Assembly: GCA_902539895.1 (NCBI GenBank) | Contig: CACBMD010000007.1 | Location: 1-59,245 of the forward strand | DNA: 59,245 nucleotides | Direction of reading: 5' to 3' | From: an uncultured SAR116 cluster alpha proteobacterium | Lineage (GTDB): Bacteria > Pseudomonadota > Alphaproteobacteria > Puniceispirillales > Marisalimonadaceae | Shown: positions 40,100-49,163 of the stretch, in pieces | Layout: each line of letters begins with the position of its first letter | Numbering within the stretch: position 1 is the first letter of the stretch | Translations under genes and position numbers: made by a program | Notes under the pieces: model-generated | The model's input: only the letters and a program-made list of their open reading frames with translations | Databases searched by the model: none | Told to the model about the DNA's origin: nothing

Positions 40100-40550
40100 T
40101 TATCTCACCTTTTATTTAACGTTACCGTATAAAATATGTGTTATCATGCCCAATTTATCTAACATTTTTTCTATCCCTAATCAAATGAACGCTCTGATAT
40201 TAGCTTCATTGATGAACCTATATATGCAGAGTAAATTAAATGTTAACTATACCAGCAGCGGTTTCCATTAGCAGACATAAAATACAGTCAATGTTGTTGA
40301 GATAGGCACATCCTAATTTAGATATAGTTAAGCAAAAGTTTAATACCTTATTCTGGAATTTGATTTCCTCTGGAGTGGAGAAAAAAATTATTTCAAAAAA
40401 ATGGTTAAAGATTTGCTGTTATTGTTGTTAATTTATTTTATTATTTACCAAATACATGAATAGTTGTTGCTTATAAATAAAAAAATTGTTTCTATGTTAC
40501 TTCAATTCAATTGTTAGTTGTTAATTGACTACAAAAAACAATAAGGATGA
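40100..40550. other. Gene-free stretch with a possible sulfotransferase relic
   Basis: No intact frame lies here. In one frame 40184-40231 reads NERSDISFIDEPIYAE, and in another 40306-40345 reads AHPNLDIVKQKFN. Together they recall the QRSDTxVFDEPxYAxYL ... HPNFD pattern of a sulfotransferase family, broken by stops and frameshifts. This is a weak match made from memory. The end of the stretch holds the ribosome site AAGGATGA of the next gene. Confidence 0.25.
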
Positions 40551-42185
40551 ATGTTTATTAAAAAAAATCACAATACTTCACTTTATTATTTAAAACTGAC
40601 TAGTTTTTGGCCTGTATACATATTATTGGTTATAAGTGTTATTGCTTCATTCCCACATTATCTTGTTGAGCGAGACATTTGGGATGGCACTATATTTATT
40701 TATGCATTTGAAACTAAAAATTATGATCTTATTAAGGATACATTCCAAAAAGTAAATAACATACATCTTTCTTATTTTTTTATATTATTAGATAAAATAA
40801 GAATTTTTTTTGGTTTGGAAATATCTTTGGCACTAGATATAACTAAAACTATTTTTATGTTTTTTTCTTCCGCAAGCTTCTATCTTTTCTTAAGGAATGG
40901 TCTAAGGGTTGAAAAAAATATTTCCGTTTTATTTTCGAGTCTCTATTGTTTTTTACCAATATTTACTCTTCTTACTTCTGCTATTTTTTTTACAGTGTTG
41001 TTATATCCAACTTTAATCTTTGCCGGATTGGGCTTATTTCATACAGAGGGTAAAATAAAAAAATATATAGGTATTTTTTTGTTATTCTTAGTAACAATAT
41101 TCCCTGTGCATGTGCCTTTCATAATGATTCTAATTGCTATCATATACTTGCGCCAAATAAATTATGTATCTACGAAAAAGAACTTATTAAATATTGCGAC
41201 TCCTTTAGTTACATCTATCCTAGGACTTTTGTTTTATATTGTCGGTTTTGAAGATATATCAGCAGGCTACAAGTATTATGGTTCTTGGAATAATTTTACT
41301 TATGGCTTGGATATGTTTTTACAGTACTCCGAATTTTTATTTATATCGTTAACAATACCCATATCATTAGTTGTCTATAAGATAACAAAAGACCCAAAAC
41401 TAACTTTCTTACTTGTTCTCTTTGTTTTTGTTTTGGTGGTGGTATCTGTTATTCCATATGCGTTATACAACAAACAACCAATTTGTGTAATCGATACCAA
41501 TTGTAAAGAAAATATTTATGACTGGAGAGAAAGGCATGCAATGATGTTGCTTTTTTCATTCTTTATAATGTCTGCAATAGCTATGAATTTTTCTAATTCT
41601 TTCTCTCGCATTAACAAATGTTTATTAATATGTTTGACATCATTGATTTTTCTATATTCTTTGCTTCCCGTATACATTTTAAACCATAAAAGAAATGTCA
41701 TTAGAGAAGCATGGATGACACAAATTAGTGAACAGATAGCTATATTACCTAAAAAATATAATTTTGTACAAGTAATAATGCCAAGTACAGGCATATTATA
41801 TCGTTTACGATCATATGATTTCGATTACTTGGCATATAAGCAGGGTAGAGATAATGTTGTGTTTTCTCTTACTATGGTTGATGCTAGGCATGCTACTTCA
41901 CATAAAGATTATTTTATTGTTCCAGACGAGCCTGATTTTAAAAAGGTTGTTCGAGATATGGCTTCGAGAGTTAAGACTTCTGAATATATCAAAAGTAAAC
42001 GAATGCTTCACAATTGGAAAGCCCCTTTATGTGGGGCTCGATATATTATTTCTTCGGTAGATCCAAAATTATATGATCTGTTTGATATGGAAAAAAATGA
42101 CATAACTAAATGGGATATTAGTTATTTTCCAAAAGTACCAAAAATCACCTTTAATTTGTTAGCTATACAAGGGAATGGTTGCTAA
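40551..42185 (+). CDS. Multi-pass membrane protein, possible GT-C-type glycosyltransferase
   Basis: A 544-residue protein with about ten hydrophobic helices from residue 16 to about 380 and a soluble C-terminal domain of about 160 residues. The first periplasmic loop contains VERDIWDG, whose acidic residues sit where GT-C transferases keep their catalytic Asp. The layout fits a lipid-linked-sugar transferase or polymerase-like protein of a surface-glycan locus, but I cannot name a family. ATG with AAGGATGA directly before it. First gene of the island's forward cluster. Confidence 0.65.
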   Translation: MFIKKNHNTSLYYLKLTSFWPVYILLVISVIASFPHYLVERDIWDGTIFIYAFETKNYDLIKDTFQKVNNIHLSYFFILLDKIRIFFGLEISLALDITKTIFMFFSSASFYLFLRNGLRVEKNISVLFSSLYCFLPIFTLLTSAIFFTVLLYPTLIFAGLGLFHTEGKIKKYIGIFLLFLVTIFPVHVPFIMILIAIIYLRQINYVSTKKNLLNIATPLVTSILGLLFYIVGFEDISAGYKYYGSWNNFTYGLDMFLQYSEFLFISLTIPISLVVYKITKDPKLTFLLVLFVFVLVVVSVIPYALYNKQPICVIDTNCKENIYDWRERHAMMLLFSFFIMSAIAMNFSNSFSRINKCLLICLTSLIFLYSLLPVYILNHKRNVIREAWMTQISEQIAILPKKYNFVQVIMPSTGILYRLRSYDFDYLAYKQGRDNVVFSLTMVDARHATSHKDYFIVPDEPDFKKVVRDMASRVKTSEYIKSKRMLHNWKAPLCGARYIISSVDPKLYDLFDMEKNDITKWDISYFPKVPKITFNLLAIQGNGC

Positions 42186-42234
42186 ACTTACAGAAATATG
42201 CTTGTAAAATATATACTATTATTGGTTTTTAGAG

Positions 42235-42939
42235 ATGATACCCATTAAAAGAGTTGCCATACAACAGTCTAACTATATTCCTTGGAAAGGATATTTTGAT
42301 ATGATCGCAGCTGTCGATGAGTTTATTTTATTTGATGATATGCAATATACACGTCGAGATTGGCGTAATCGTAATCTAATTAAAACACCTAATGGTGTGC
42401 AATGGTTGTCTGTGCCAGTGCAGGTCAAAGGAAAGTATCACCAAAAAATCAAAGAAACTGAAATTGATGGCACTGATTGGCAAACATCTCACTGGAATCT
42501 ACTGAGACAGAACTATCGTCATGCACCTCACTTTGATGATATTGCGGAGTGGTTGGAGCCACTTTATAGAGAAAGGGATTTTATCAATCTCTCTAAGATG
42601 AATAGCTGTTTTATTGAAGCAATTTGTAATTATCTTTCTATTGATACTGTGATTACAAATTCATGGGACTATGAATTGGTTGATGGAAAAACAGAACGCT
42701 TATGTGACCTTTGCAGGAAGGCGGGAGGTACTGAGTATATCTCAGGTCCCGCAGCAAAGGATTATATTGATGAAGTTATCATTAAAGATATGGGCATAAA
42801 GCTAATATGGTTTGATTATTCCAATTATCCTGAATACCCTCAGTTATGGGGTGAATTTACTCATAGGGTAACTATTCTAGATTTGTTATTTAATTGTGGA
42901 AAAAAATCTACTCAATATATGAGGTATATCAAAAAATGA
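42235..42939 (+). CDS. WbqC-family protein
   Basis: The 234-residue protein has the WbqC family signature: RVAIQQSNYIPWKGYFDMI at the start, FILFDDMQYTRRDWRNRN, and VPVQVKG. WbqC proteins occur in O-antigen and capsule loci, and their biochemical role is not settled; an acyl- or aminoacyl-transfer role on amino sugars has been suggested by context. It overlaps the next glycosyltransferase by ATGA. Confidence 0.88.
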   Translation: MIPIKRVAIQQSNYIPWKGYFDMIAAVDEFILFDDMQYTRRDWRNRNLIKTPNGVQWLSVPVQVKGKYHQKIKETEIDGTDWQTSHWNLLRQNYRHAPHFDDIAEWLEPLYRERDFINLSKMNSCFIEAICNYLSIDTVITNSWDYELVDGKTERLCDLCRKAGGTEYISGPAAKDYIDEVIIKDMGIKLIWFDYSNYPEYPQLWGEFTHRVTILDLLFNCGKKSTQYMRYIKK

Positions 42940-43862
42940 AGCTCTCGATTGTAACTACACTGTATGACTCTGCGCCATATGTAAAAGAGTTTTATAGAAG
43001 AATGAGCACTGAGGCGAAAAAAATATCAAATGAATATGAAATTATTCTTGTAGATGATGGATCTCCTGATGACAGTTTATTGCAGAGTGTGTCTTTACAT
43101 AAAAAAGACAGTAAGTTAAGAATAATTCAGCTATCGCGAAACTTTGGTCAGCATAAGGCAATTATGACTGGTCTTTCTTATGCTAAAGGCGATTATGTAT
43201 TTTTAATTGATTCTGATTTAGAAGAAGAGCCGGAACTATTGGGAAATTTTTGGGAAACAATTCAAAAAAATCATGATTTAGATGTTGTTTATGGGGTCCA
43301 AGAAAGTAGGAAGGGTGGTTGGTTTGAACGGTGGAGTGGTAACTTGTTTTACAAAATATTTAACTTCCTTTCTGATTCAAAAATTCCACATAATCCATTG
43401 AATTTAAGGCTGATGTCTAAAAAATATGTCAAAGAATTGATTGCAAATAAAGATAAATCAATATTCATTGGAGGTCTATTTATTTATACAGGTTTTAATC
43501 AGGTTGCATTATTTTGTAACAAGAAACACAAAGGTAGTACAACTTATAGTTTATTTAAAAAGCTTAGTCAAAGTGCGATTGGTATAGTCTCGTTTAGTTC
43601 TAAGCCATTATATTACGTTTTTTATGTAGGTATATTTTTATCAATAATATCCTTTGTTAGTATTATTTATCTTGTTATTAATAGAGTGTTTTTTTCATTA
43701 ACGGTTGATGGGTGGACAAGTCTAATTGTTTCTGTTTATCTTTTAGGTGGTATAGCAATTGCCGGAATCGGAGTAGTTGGTATTTATGTGGCGAAGGTCT
43801 ATGAAGAAGTTAAAGATAGACCGCTAACTATTATTAAAAACACCTGGGGTTTAAATACGTGA
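42936..43862 (+). CDS. Family 2 glycosyltransferase (GtrB/ArnC type)
   Basis: From the ATG at 42936, which overlaps the wbqC stop as ATGA, the protein has 308 residues. The GT-A domain starts KLSIVTTLYDSAPYV, with LVDDGSPDDS, and the DxD-type motif is LIDSDLEEEPE. Two C-terminal transmembrane helices (about residues 225-290) are as in undecaprenyl-phosphate glycosyltransferases such as GtrB, ArnC and Dpm1 relatives. It probably loads a sugar onto undecaprenyl phosphate for membrane-side transfer. Confidence 0.88.
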   Translation: MKLSIVTTLYDSAPYVKEFYRRMSTEAKKISNEYEIILVDDGSPDDSLLQSVSLHKKDSKLRIIQLSRNFGQHKAIMTGLSYAKGDYVFLIDSDLEEEPELLGNFWETIQKNHDLDVVYGVQESRKGGWFERWSGNLFYKIFNFLSDSKIPHNPLNLRLMSKKYVKELIANKDKSIFIGGLFIYTGFNQVALFCNKKHKGSTTYSLFKKLSQSAIGIVSFSSKPLYYVFYVGIFLSIISFVSIIYLVINRVFFSLTVDGWTSLIVSVYLLGGIAIAGIGVVGIYVAKVYEEVKDRPLTIIKNTWGLNT

Positions 43863-44790
43863 AGTGGAAAAAATTACACACTTATTTTCTTTGAAATCGA
43901 ATAAAAGTATATTGTGTTCGCATGCAATGGTGCCATTGGCTAAACATTTAGAAAATTATTTATACAAAATTTACCTCACATCAAGAGATCAATTAGGGCG
44001 AGGTCGCATTTTTAACATTGTTGAAAATCTTATGGACATGGTTGTTGAAAACAAATCTCCCACGTTGGCACTAGATATAGGTTCAGTTGGTATGTTTGAC
44101 GATATGGGTGTGACTTCTGGTTGTATTGTAGATGTTAACGGCGAGGAATGCTTTTATTACAGTGGAATTAATGTTAGAAATATTATTCCTTTCTCAAGTA
44201 ATACTGGCAGTGCTCAAAAAAATACAGACGGTAGCTAGAAGCGCAAGTATGATGGCCCTATTTTAGATCGGAATCATTTCGAACCACATTTTTCAACAAT
44301 GCTGTACATACTACATTTTAATAATATTTTTCATGTATGGTATCTTTCTGGTGTTCGTTGGGAAGAAGATTTACTCAACAAAAGTGGAGTTAAGCACTAC
44401 TATAATATTAAATATGCAAGTTCTAATGATGGTGTTAATTGGAATCAGACTGGACAAGTTGCTATTGACTTTAAAGATAAGTATGAATATGCAATTGCTC
44501 GTCAATGTGTTATTAAAGACGTATTAAATGATTTTAAGATGTGGTATTCATATCGTGCACAAAAAGTAATTAATACTTATCGCATCGGTTATGCCGAATC
44601 AGAAGATGGAATAAATTGGGTAAGGAAGGATGATGATGCGGGTATGGACGTAAGTAATTCAGGCTGGGACAGTGGAATGATATGTTATCCTCACGTTTTT
44701 GATCATAAAGAGAAAAGGTATATGTTATATAATGGTAATGACTATGGGAAAACAGGGTTTGGATTGGCTGTGTTGGAGTATGGCTATTGA
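43859..44790 (+). pseudogene. Broken beta-propeller glycosidase-like gene (paralogue of 48041-48964)
   Basis: The intact paralogue begins with GTG overlapping the preceding TGA, and so does this one (GTG 43859, reading MKWKKLHTYF then a stop). The homologous sequence continues in another frame from 43864, so there is a frameshift within the first dozen codons. In that frame a single in-frame TAG at 44236-44238 interrupts the gene. Sequence on both sides matches the paralogue (ALDIGSVGMFDDMGVTSG before it, KYDGPILDRN and WYLSGVRW after). The total length equals the intact copy. Confidence 0.85.
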
Positions 44791-45452
44791 AAAAGGTTTT
44801 GCTAGCCGGTAATTCAATTACTGCAGATATATTATATTCATATTTAAAAGATGATACCAGATATGAAGTGATCGGTACTACAGTCGATGATGACTATATA
44901 AACTTTAATTGTATAAATGGCATTAATTCTTTTGGGATATCTCAGTTGACGAGTCTCTTCTCACCCAATGATTTAACAATCATTATGGCCATGGGTTATG
45001 ACAACTTGAATCGAGAACGAGAATCTATGTTTTTTAGATTGAAAGAACTTGGATATACTATAGAAACTTATATTCATCCAGATGCACGTATATATAGTAA
45101 AAAACAATTAGGCGAGGGTTGCGTTATTCTATCCAATACTGTCATTGAGCCGCACGTTTTACTCGGAGAGAATTCAATGATTTGGTGTAACGTTACACTT
45201 GCACATCACTGTCAGGTAGCAGAACACTGTTGGATTGCATCAGGTGCTGTCATTTCTGGGCAGGCAAATATTTTGCGTAATAGTTTTGTTGGTGTAAATG
45301 CTACTATTGTGAATAAGATAACTGTAGGTGAACTAAATATCATCGGCGCAGCAGCAATGATTTCTAAGGATACAAAACCAAACACTGTACATTTGTCGCG
45401 GTCTGCAGAAGAATTTCGATATTCATCTGATAATTATGTAAAGTTTTTCTGA
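44787..45452 (+). CDS. NeuD/PglD-family sugar O/N-acyltransferase
   Basis: A 221-residue left-handed beta-helix acyltransferase. The N-terminal Rossmann-like segment MKKVLLAGNSITADIL is typical of the NeuD/PglD group, followed by hexapeptide repeats (about 95-200) with the catalytic-type His pair in LAHHCQVAEHCW. It should transfer an acetyl or other acyl group to a sugar hydroxyl or amine. The TTG start overlaps the end of the preceding pseudogene as TTGA. A truncated paralogue is at 48952. Confidence 0.85.
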   Translation: MKKVLLAGNSITADILYSYLKDDTRYEVIGTTVDDDYINFNCINGINSFGISQLTSLFSPNDLTIIMAMGYDNLNRERESMFFRLKELGYTIETYIHPDARIYSKKQLGEGCVILSNTVIEPHVLLGENSMIWCNVTLAHHCQVAEHCWIASGAVISGQANILRNSFVGVNATIVNKITVGELNIIGAAAMISKDTKPNTVHLSRSAEEFRYSSDNYVKFF

Positions 45453-45459
45453 GTTTAAT

Positions 45460-45699
45460 ATGAATGAGCGTTTAAAAAATGTTTTAGCTGATGTATTTGA
45501 TTTGAAAGAAAGTGATATACATTTGCAACTAACAAAAAATGATGTTGCTAAATGGGACTCCTTAAAACAGATGGACTTAGTTATGACACTTGAAAGGGAG
45601 TACTCAATTACACTCGAAATCCTTGATATTATAAAAATGCAATCGGTTGAAAGCATTATTGAAGTGCTTTTTGACAAAGGAGTTGAACTTGGAAATTGA
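45460..45699 (+). CDS. Stand-alone acyl carrier protein
   Basis: A 79-residue acidic helical protein with the phosphopantetheine site WDSLKQMDLV (Ser34). It does not lie in a fatty-acid cluster, but between a NeuD-like transferase and an SDR, with a free adenylation domain 4 kb downstream. It is therefore best seen as a dedicated carrier for an activated acyl or aminoacyl group that is attached to the glycan. Its end overlaps the SDR start. Confidence 0.9.
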   Translation: MNERLKNVLADVFDLKESDIHLQLTKNDVAKWDSLKQMDLVMTLEREYSITLEILDIIKMQSVESIIEVLFDKGVELGN

Positions 45700-46429
45700 G
45701 GGTACGATAGTACTTGTTACTGGTGGAGCTAATGGGTTGGGACTTGCGATTTCTGAATATCTTTCTGCTAAAGGTGCAAAGGTGGTAGTTGCCGATCTGG
45801 ACATGGATGCATTAAAAATACTTCCAGATAAAATAGAAAGATATCAAATGGATGTAACAAAACCTGCAGATGTTAAATCGGTCGTTGAAAAAATTATAAA
45901 GCAACATGACCGTATCGATGTGTTGATAAATAATGCGGGAGTTATTTTCAGTGAGTCATTTGTCGATATCACCAATCCTGATGGAATCATGCATGATTAT
46001 GGGCGGTTTAAAGATTCTCTTACTGTTAATCTTGACTCTGTATTTATCGTCACCTCAGCTGTAGTTGAGGAGATGGTACAACGTAGAATAAAGGGTAATA
46101 TTATAAATATTAGTTCTATTAGTGCCCGTGGAAATGAAGGGCAGACAGCTTATTCTGCAGCAAAGGCGGGTGTGAATGCGATGACTATAACTTGGTCAAA
46201 GGAACTTGCACGTATTGGGATACGATGCAATGCGATCGCACCAGGGTTTATAGGTACCGATTCCACACATGCAGCTCTTAGTGTCTCTACTGTTAAACAT
46301 ATTTTAAGCCATACACCATTAAAGCGTTTAGGTGTTCCAAAAGAAGTTGCAAAAGCGATTGTCTCTATAATCGAAAATGAATTCATCAATGGAGTTATCT
46401 TGGATGTTAATGGTGGATTAACTATATAA
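45689..46429 (+). CDS. Short-chain dehydrogenase/reductase (FabG-like)
   Basis: From the TTG at 45689, overlapping the ACP end, the protein has 246 residues. The NAD(P) loop is [12 protein letters not shown] is conserved, and the catalytic triad Ser (NISSISARG), Tyr and Lys (YSAAK) is complete. The C-terminal GGLTI is typical of FabG-type reductases. Coupling to the ACP suggests that it reduces a carrier-bound 3-keto or related group; a sugar substrate is the alternative. Confidence 0.9.
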   Translation: MEIEGTIVLVTGGANGLGLAISEYLSAKGAKVVVADLDMDALKILPDKIERYQMDVTKPADVKSVVEKIIKQHDRIDVLINNAGVIFSESFVDITNPDGIMHDYGRFKDSLTVNLDSVFIVTSAVVEEMVQRRIKGNIINISSISARGNEGQTAYSAAKAGVNAMTITWSKELARIGIRCNAIAPGFIGTDSTHAALSVSTVKHILSHTPLKRLGVPKEVAKAIVSIIENEFINGVILDVNGGLTI

Positions 46430-46433
46430 TCAT

Positions 46434-46607
46434 ATATGTGCATTGAGGGCTGTTTCATCACTAGATGGTATGACTGAAGATTACTATCCGTTTACACATG
46501 AATTTTTGAGTGAAACCGCAACAGCTATAATTAATAACGTAAAGGGTATCAATAGAGTTACCTACGATATAACTTCAAAACCTCCAGGAACTATTGAGTG
46601 GGAATAA
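46434..46607 (+). pseudogene. guaA: 3' fragment of GMP synthase gene (guaA)
   Basis: The frame from 46434 to TAA 46605-46607 reads a C-terminal GuaA segment: [19 protein letters not shown], then [18 protein letters not shown] and the invariant end [10 protein letters not shown]. Only about 57 codons remain and there is no start or synthetase domain, so it is a relic. The guaA 3' end is a known integrase target, so it may be an att remnant carried by an element. Confidence 0.85.
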
Positions 46608-46739
46608 CACATATAAAATAAATGCAATAATATTAGATACTTACAGCTATATACTTGTTGCTAAGTTGTTTCTAAGTTATAATGCTCTAAATGGTTTGCA
46701 GATGTTAGTTAATAAGTTTGTTACTAACTTCCTGAACGA

Positions 46740-47018
46740 TTGGATGCAATGAAATATAAATTACAAAACTACATTAAATCAATATACAGTTATACTGTAA
46801 CTGTTACTAAATGGTTGGTAACTGTAGTATCTATTCCTCGTGGGAAGGGTGTAATCTACACAACTCCTCAGCCTGGTAGTAATTACTACTTGATAAAATG
46901 GATTGCTGAAGAAAAGAAGTTTGTAAGGAAATCATTAATAACTGATAGTTTAGATGATTCCATCAATATGGGTGAGAACGAGATGCTTAGTATCCTCACC
47001 AAAATAAATAAAAGTTAA
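46740..47018 (+). CDS. Small hypothetical protein
   Basis: A 92-codon frame starts at ATG 46740. The product has a moderately hydrophobic stretch (YTVTVTKWLVTVVSIP) and a charged C-terminus. I do not recognise it and see no clear ribosome site. It lies between the guaA relic and a methyltransferase gene, in the most rearranged part of the island, and may be a remnant or chance frame. Confidence 0.35.
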   Translation: MDAMKYKLQNYIKSIYSYTVTVTKWLVTVVSIPRGKGVIYTTPQPGSNYYLIKWIAEEKKFVRKSLITDSLDDSINMGENEMLSILTKINKS

Positions 47019-47039
47019 AAAAATATTGCTAACGATAAG

Positions 47040-48044
47040 ATGGACAAACTGATGACTGAAATTTATGTAGCACCACAAAATCTCTCAACTTTATGCCTTA
47101 AAGATGACGGATCTGACTATGTATCTGAGAACTCTGAACGTTTTATCATCTCTGAAGGAATTCCAATCTTCCTTGACAAAGAGTCATTATCGAATGCTGA
47201 GAAGTGGTCAATAGATGAGTATGAGAACACAAAGTTATACTATGACAACGCAATAGACTGGCTTTTTGCAAGTTTTAAGGAAGACGAGGCTACAGTCAGA
47301 AATCGTATGATTGACGGATTAGAGTGCACTCCGAATTCAAAAATTCTCGAGGTTGGGTGTGGAACGGGTCGAGATACTGAATATTTAGCGAAGCGTCTCA
47401 GCGCAGATGGTCAAATATATTTCCAAGATATTGCTTTTGGCATGGTTAAGATTGCTAGAGATAGGATTAAAAAATTAGATTTGAAATGTAAGCATGAGTG
47501 TTTCGTTTCGAGCGCCACTAAATTGCCCTTTAAAGATGGCGAGTTTGATGGGCTATACAGTTTTGGGGGGCTTAATGAGTTTCCTGATCTAAAGAAAACG
47601 ATCAAAGAACTTTGTAGAGTTGTGAAACCCGGTGGTTATTTGATATTGGGCGATGAAAACATTGCTCCCTGGTTAACAGGTACTGAATATGCAAATATTA
47701 TAGTAAAAAATAATCCTATATTCGAACGGTCCAAAGTACCTCTAGAATACCTACCACAAACTGCTAGAAACGTTTCGGTGACCTGGGAAATTGGAAACTG
47801 TTTCTATGTGATAAAGTTTAAAGAAGGTAACCCACCTAGTCTTAACTTGGACTTACCACACAAAGGTTGGAGAGGGGGCACTCTTCGTTCCCGCTATTTC
47901 GGACAACTTGATGGGGTTAGTCCAGATACCAAAGAAATGGTTATTCGAGCAGCAAAGCAAAGTGGAACGAGTCTGCACCAATGGCTTGATGAAACACTTA
48001 GCAGTGCTGCTAAAAATGAAGTTTACAAAAACATTAAGGAGTGA
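47040..48044 (+). CDS. Class I methyltransferase with unusual C-terminal tail
   Basis: A 334-residue protein. The N-terminal 50 residues resemble the small domain before many UbiE-type methyltransferases (FIISEGIPIFLD) but lack zinc cysteines. The SAM loop ILEVGCGTGRDTEYL lies near residues 102-116, followed by the SATKLPFKDGEFDGLY and VVKPGGYLILGDE motifs. The last 40 residues (VSPDTKEMVIRAAKQSGTSL and on) look like a ribbon-helix-helix or similar helix pair. It overlaps the beta-propeller gene by GTGA. The acceptor is unknown, probably a sugar or glycan. Confidence 0.82.
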   Translation: MDKLMTEIYVAPQNLSTLCLKDDGSDYVSENSERFIISEGIPIFLDKESLSNAEKWSIDEYENTKLYYDNAIDWLFASFKEDEATVRNRMIDGLECTPNSKILEVGCGTGRDTEYLAKRLSADGQIYFQDIAFGMVKIARDRIKKLDLKCKHECFVSSATKLPFKDGEFDGLYSFGGLNEFPDLKKTIKELCRVVKPGGYLILGDENIAPWLTGTEYANIIVKNNPIFERSKVPLEYLPQTARNVSVTWEIGNCFYVIKFKEGNPPSLNLDLPHKGWRGGTLRSRYFGQLDGVSPDTKEMVIRAAKQSGTSLHQWLDETLSSAAKNEVYKNIKE

Positions 48045-48964
48045 AGAGATTGGTTTGGAAAAAACAGGGACTCTTTTTTAACGTGACATCAAATAGTGAT
48101 TGGATGCATTCTCATGCCGCTGTTCCTTTTGTTGATAAAAATCCAGATGGAAACAATTATCTCTACTTCACCACACGGTCTGTCTCAAATATCTCGTATG
48201 TCACAAGGCTTGAATTTAATGACGATCTCGAAATCATTTCAGAACCATCAGAGATAGTTGTTGGGCCCGGTGGGTTAGGATCATTCGAAGAACATGGCGT
48301 AACTGCTTCTTACTTGATCGATTTTTATGGCAAAAAGTTGCTTTATTATGTGGGTTGGAATAGAGGTGTTACTGTTCCGTTTCGCAATGCGATAGGCGTC
48401 GCAATCAGTGATGATGGCGGCAAGTCTTTTCAAAAATATTCTAATGGACCTATCGTTGATCGAAGCCCCGTCGACCCATATTTCGTGGCTGGTACTTGCG
48501 TCAAACCATTCGACAAAAATAAGCTTCAAATGTGGTACATTTCCTGTGTTAATTGGAAAATGGTTAACGATAAACCTCGACATTTTTATCATCTGAAACA
48601 CGCAACATCGAGCGATGGCTTCAACTGGGAACGAATTGGTCAAATTGCGATCGATTTCAAGGACGAGTTTGAATATGCGATATCCCAACCATGGGTGGTA
48701 ATAGAAGACGAAGTTTACAAGATGTGGTTTTCTCATCGAGCTCAAAAAGAAATAGACACCTACAGAATAGGTTATGCCGAATCAAAGGATGGTGTGAGCT
48801 GGAACAGACACTTGAACAGCGGTATCGACGTTAGCGACAGCGGTTGGGACTCAGAAATGGTTTGTTATCCGTATGTTTTTGAGCTTAAAGGAAATAAATA
48901 CATGTTTTATAATGGTAATGCATACGGTGGCTCGGGGATTGGTCTCGCAAAATGGGAAACGTAA
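48041..48964 (+). CDS. Beta-propeller glycosidase-like protein
   Basis: A 307-residue cytosolic protein made of repeated blades, with motifs such as SHAAVPF, LYFTTR, EEHGVTASYL, MWYISCVNW, KHATSSDGFNWE, MWFSHR, YRIGYAES and KYMFYNGN. This is the pattern of five-bladed propellers related to GH43/GH32/GH130 enzymes. No export signal is present, so it may act on sugar-nucleotides or lipid-linked glycans inside the cell; a catalytic role is unproven. GTG start overlapping the methyltransferase stop. The broken paralogue at 43859 shows the same coupling. Confidence 0.8.
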   Translation: MKRLVWKKQGLFFNVTSNSDWMHSHAAVPFVDKNPDGNNYLYFTTRSVSNISYVTRLEFNDDLEIISEPSEIVVGPGGLGSFEEHGVTASYLIDFYGKKLLYYVGWNRGVTVPFRNAIGVAISDDGGKSFQKYSNGPIVDRSPVDPYFVAGTCVKPFDKNKLQMWYISCVNWKMVNDKPRHFYHLKHATSSDGFNWERIGQIAIDFKDEFEYAISQPWVVIEDEVYKMWFSHRAQKEIDTYRIGYAESKDGVSWNRHLNSGIDVSDSGWDSEMVCYPYVFELKGNKYMFYNGNAYGGSGIGLAKWET

Positions 48965-49107
48965 TAACCAACACTTTGATTATTGGCATTAGGATAGGAG
49001 CCAAAGTGCTAGCCTTTTATCTGCAGGATAACCCAAGGTATAAAGTTGAAGGTTTTGTCGTCTACAGTTGCAGTCACTCTGAAACCCTCAAGGATTTACC
49101 TGCCTGA
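48952..49107 (+). pseudogene. Truncated NeuD-like acyltransferase fragment
   Basis: A 51-codon frame overlaps the end of the beta-propeller gene and reads NTLIIGIRIGAKVLAFYLQDNPRYKVEGF. This matches the N-terminus of the NeuD-like protein at 44787 (LLAGNSITADILYSYLKDDTRYEVIG). The beta-helix domain is lost. Together with the propeller gene it is the remains of a second propeller-acyltransferase pair. (The motif is quoted in part; conserved points are the I-G/A-G-x-x-x-A-x-x-L pattern and RY-x-V-x-G.). Confidence 0.7.
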
Positions 49108-49163
49108 GATTATATAGATATACCATCTAAGTTGTCACAATTAGTAATTTTTAATTAAGTAGG

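Noticed and set aside
38692-40113. Shared 13-mer TATCTCACCTTTT before paralogue 1 and beside the decayed tRNA
   Set aside because: At 38692 it is simply a ribosome-binding site (AGGTGAG on the minus strand). The match is short and A+T-rich, and neighbouring bases do not align.
48281-48745. Minus-strand 154-codon frame inside the beta-propeller gene
   Set aside because: It is the shadow of an intact, family-recognisable gene on the plus strand, and has no ribosome site or recognisable content.
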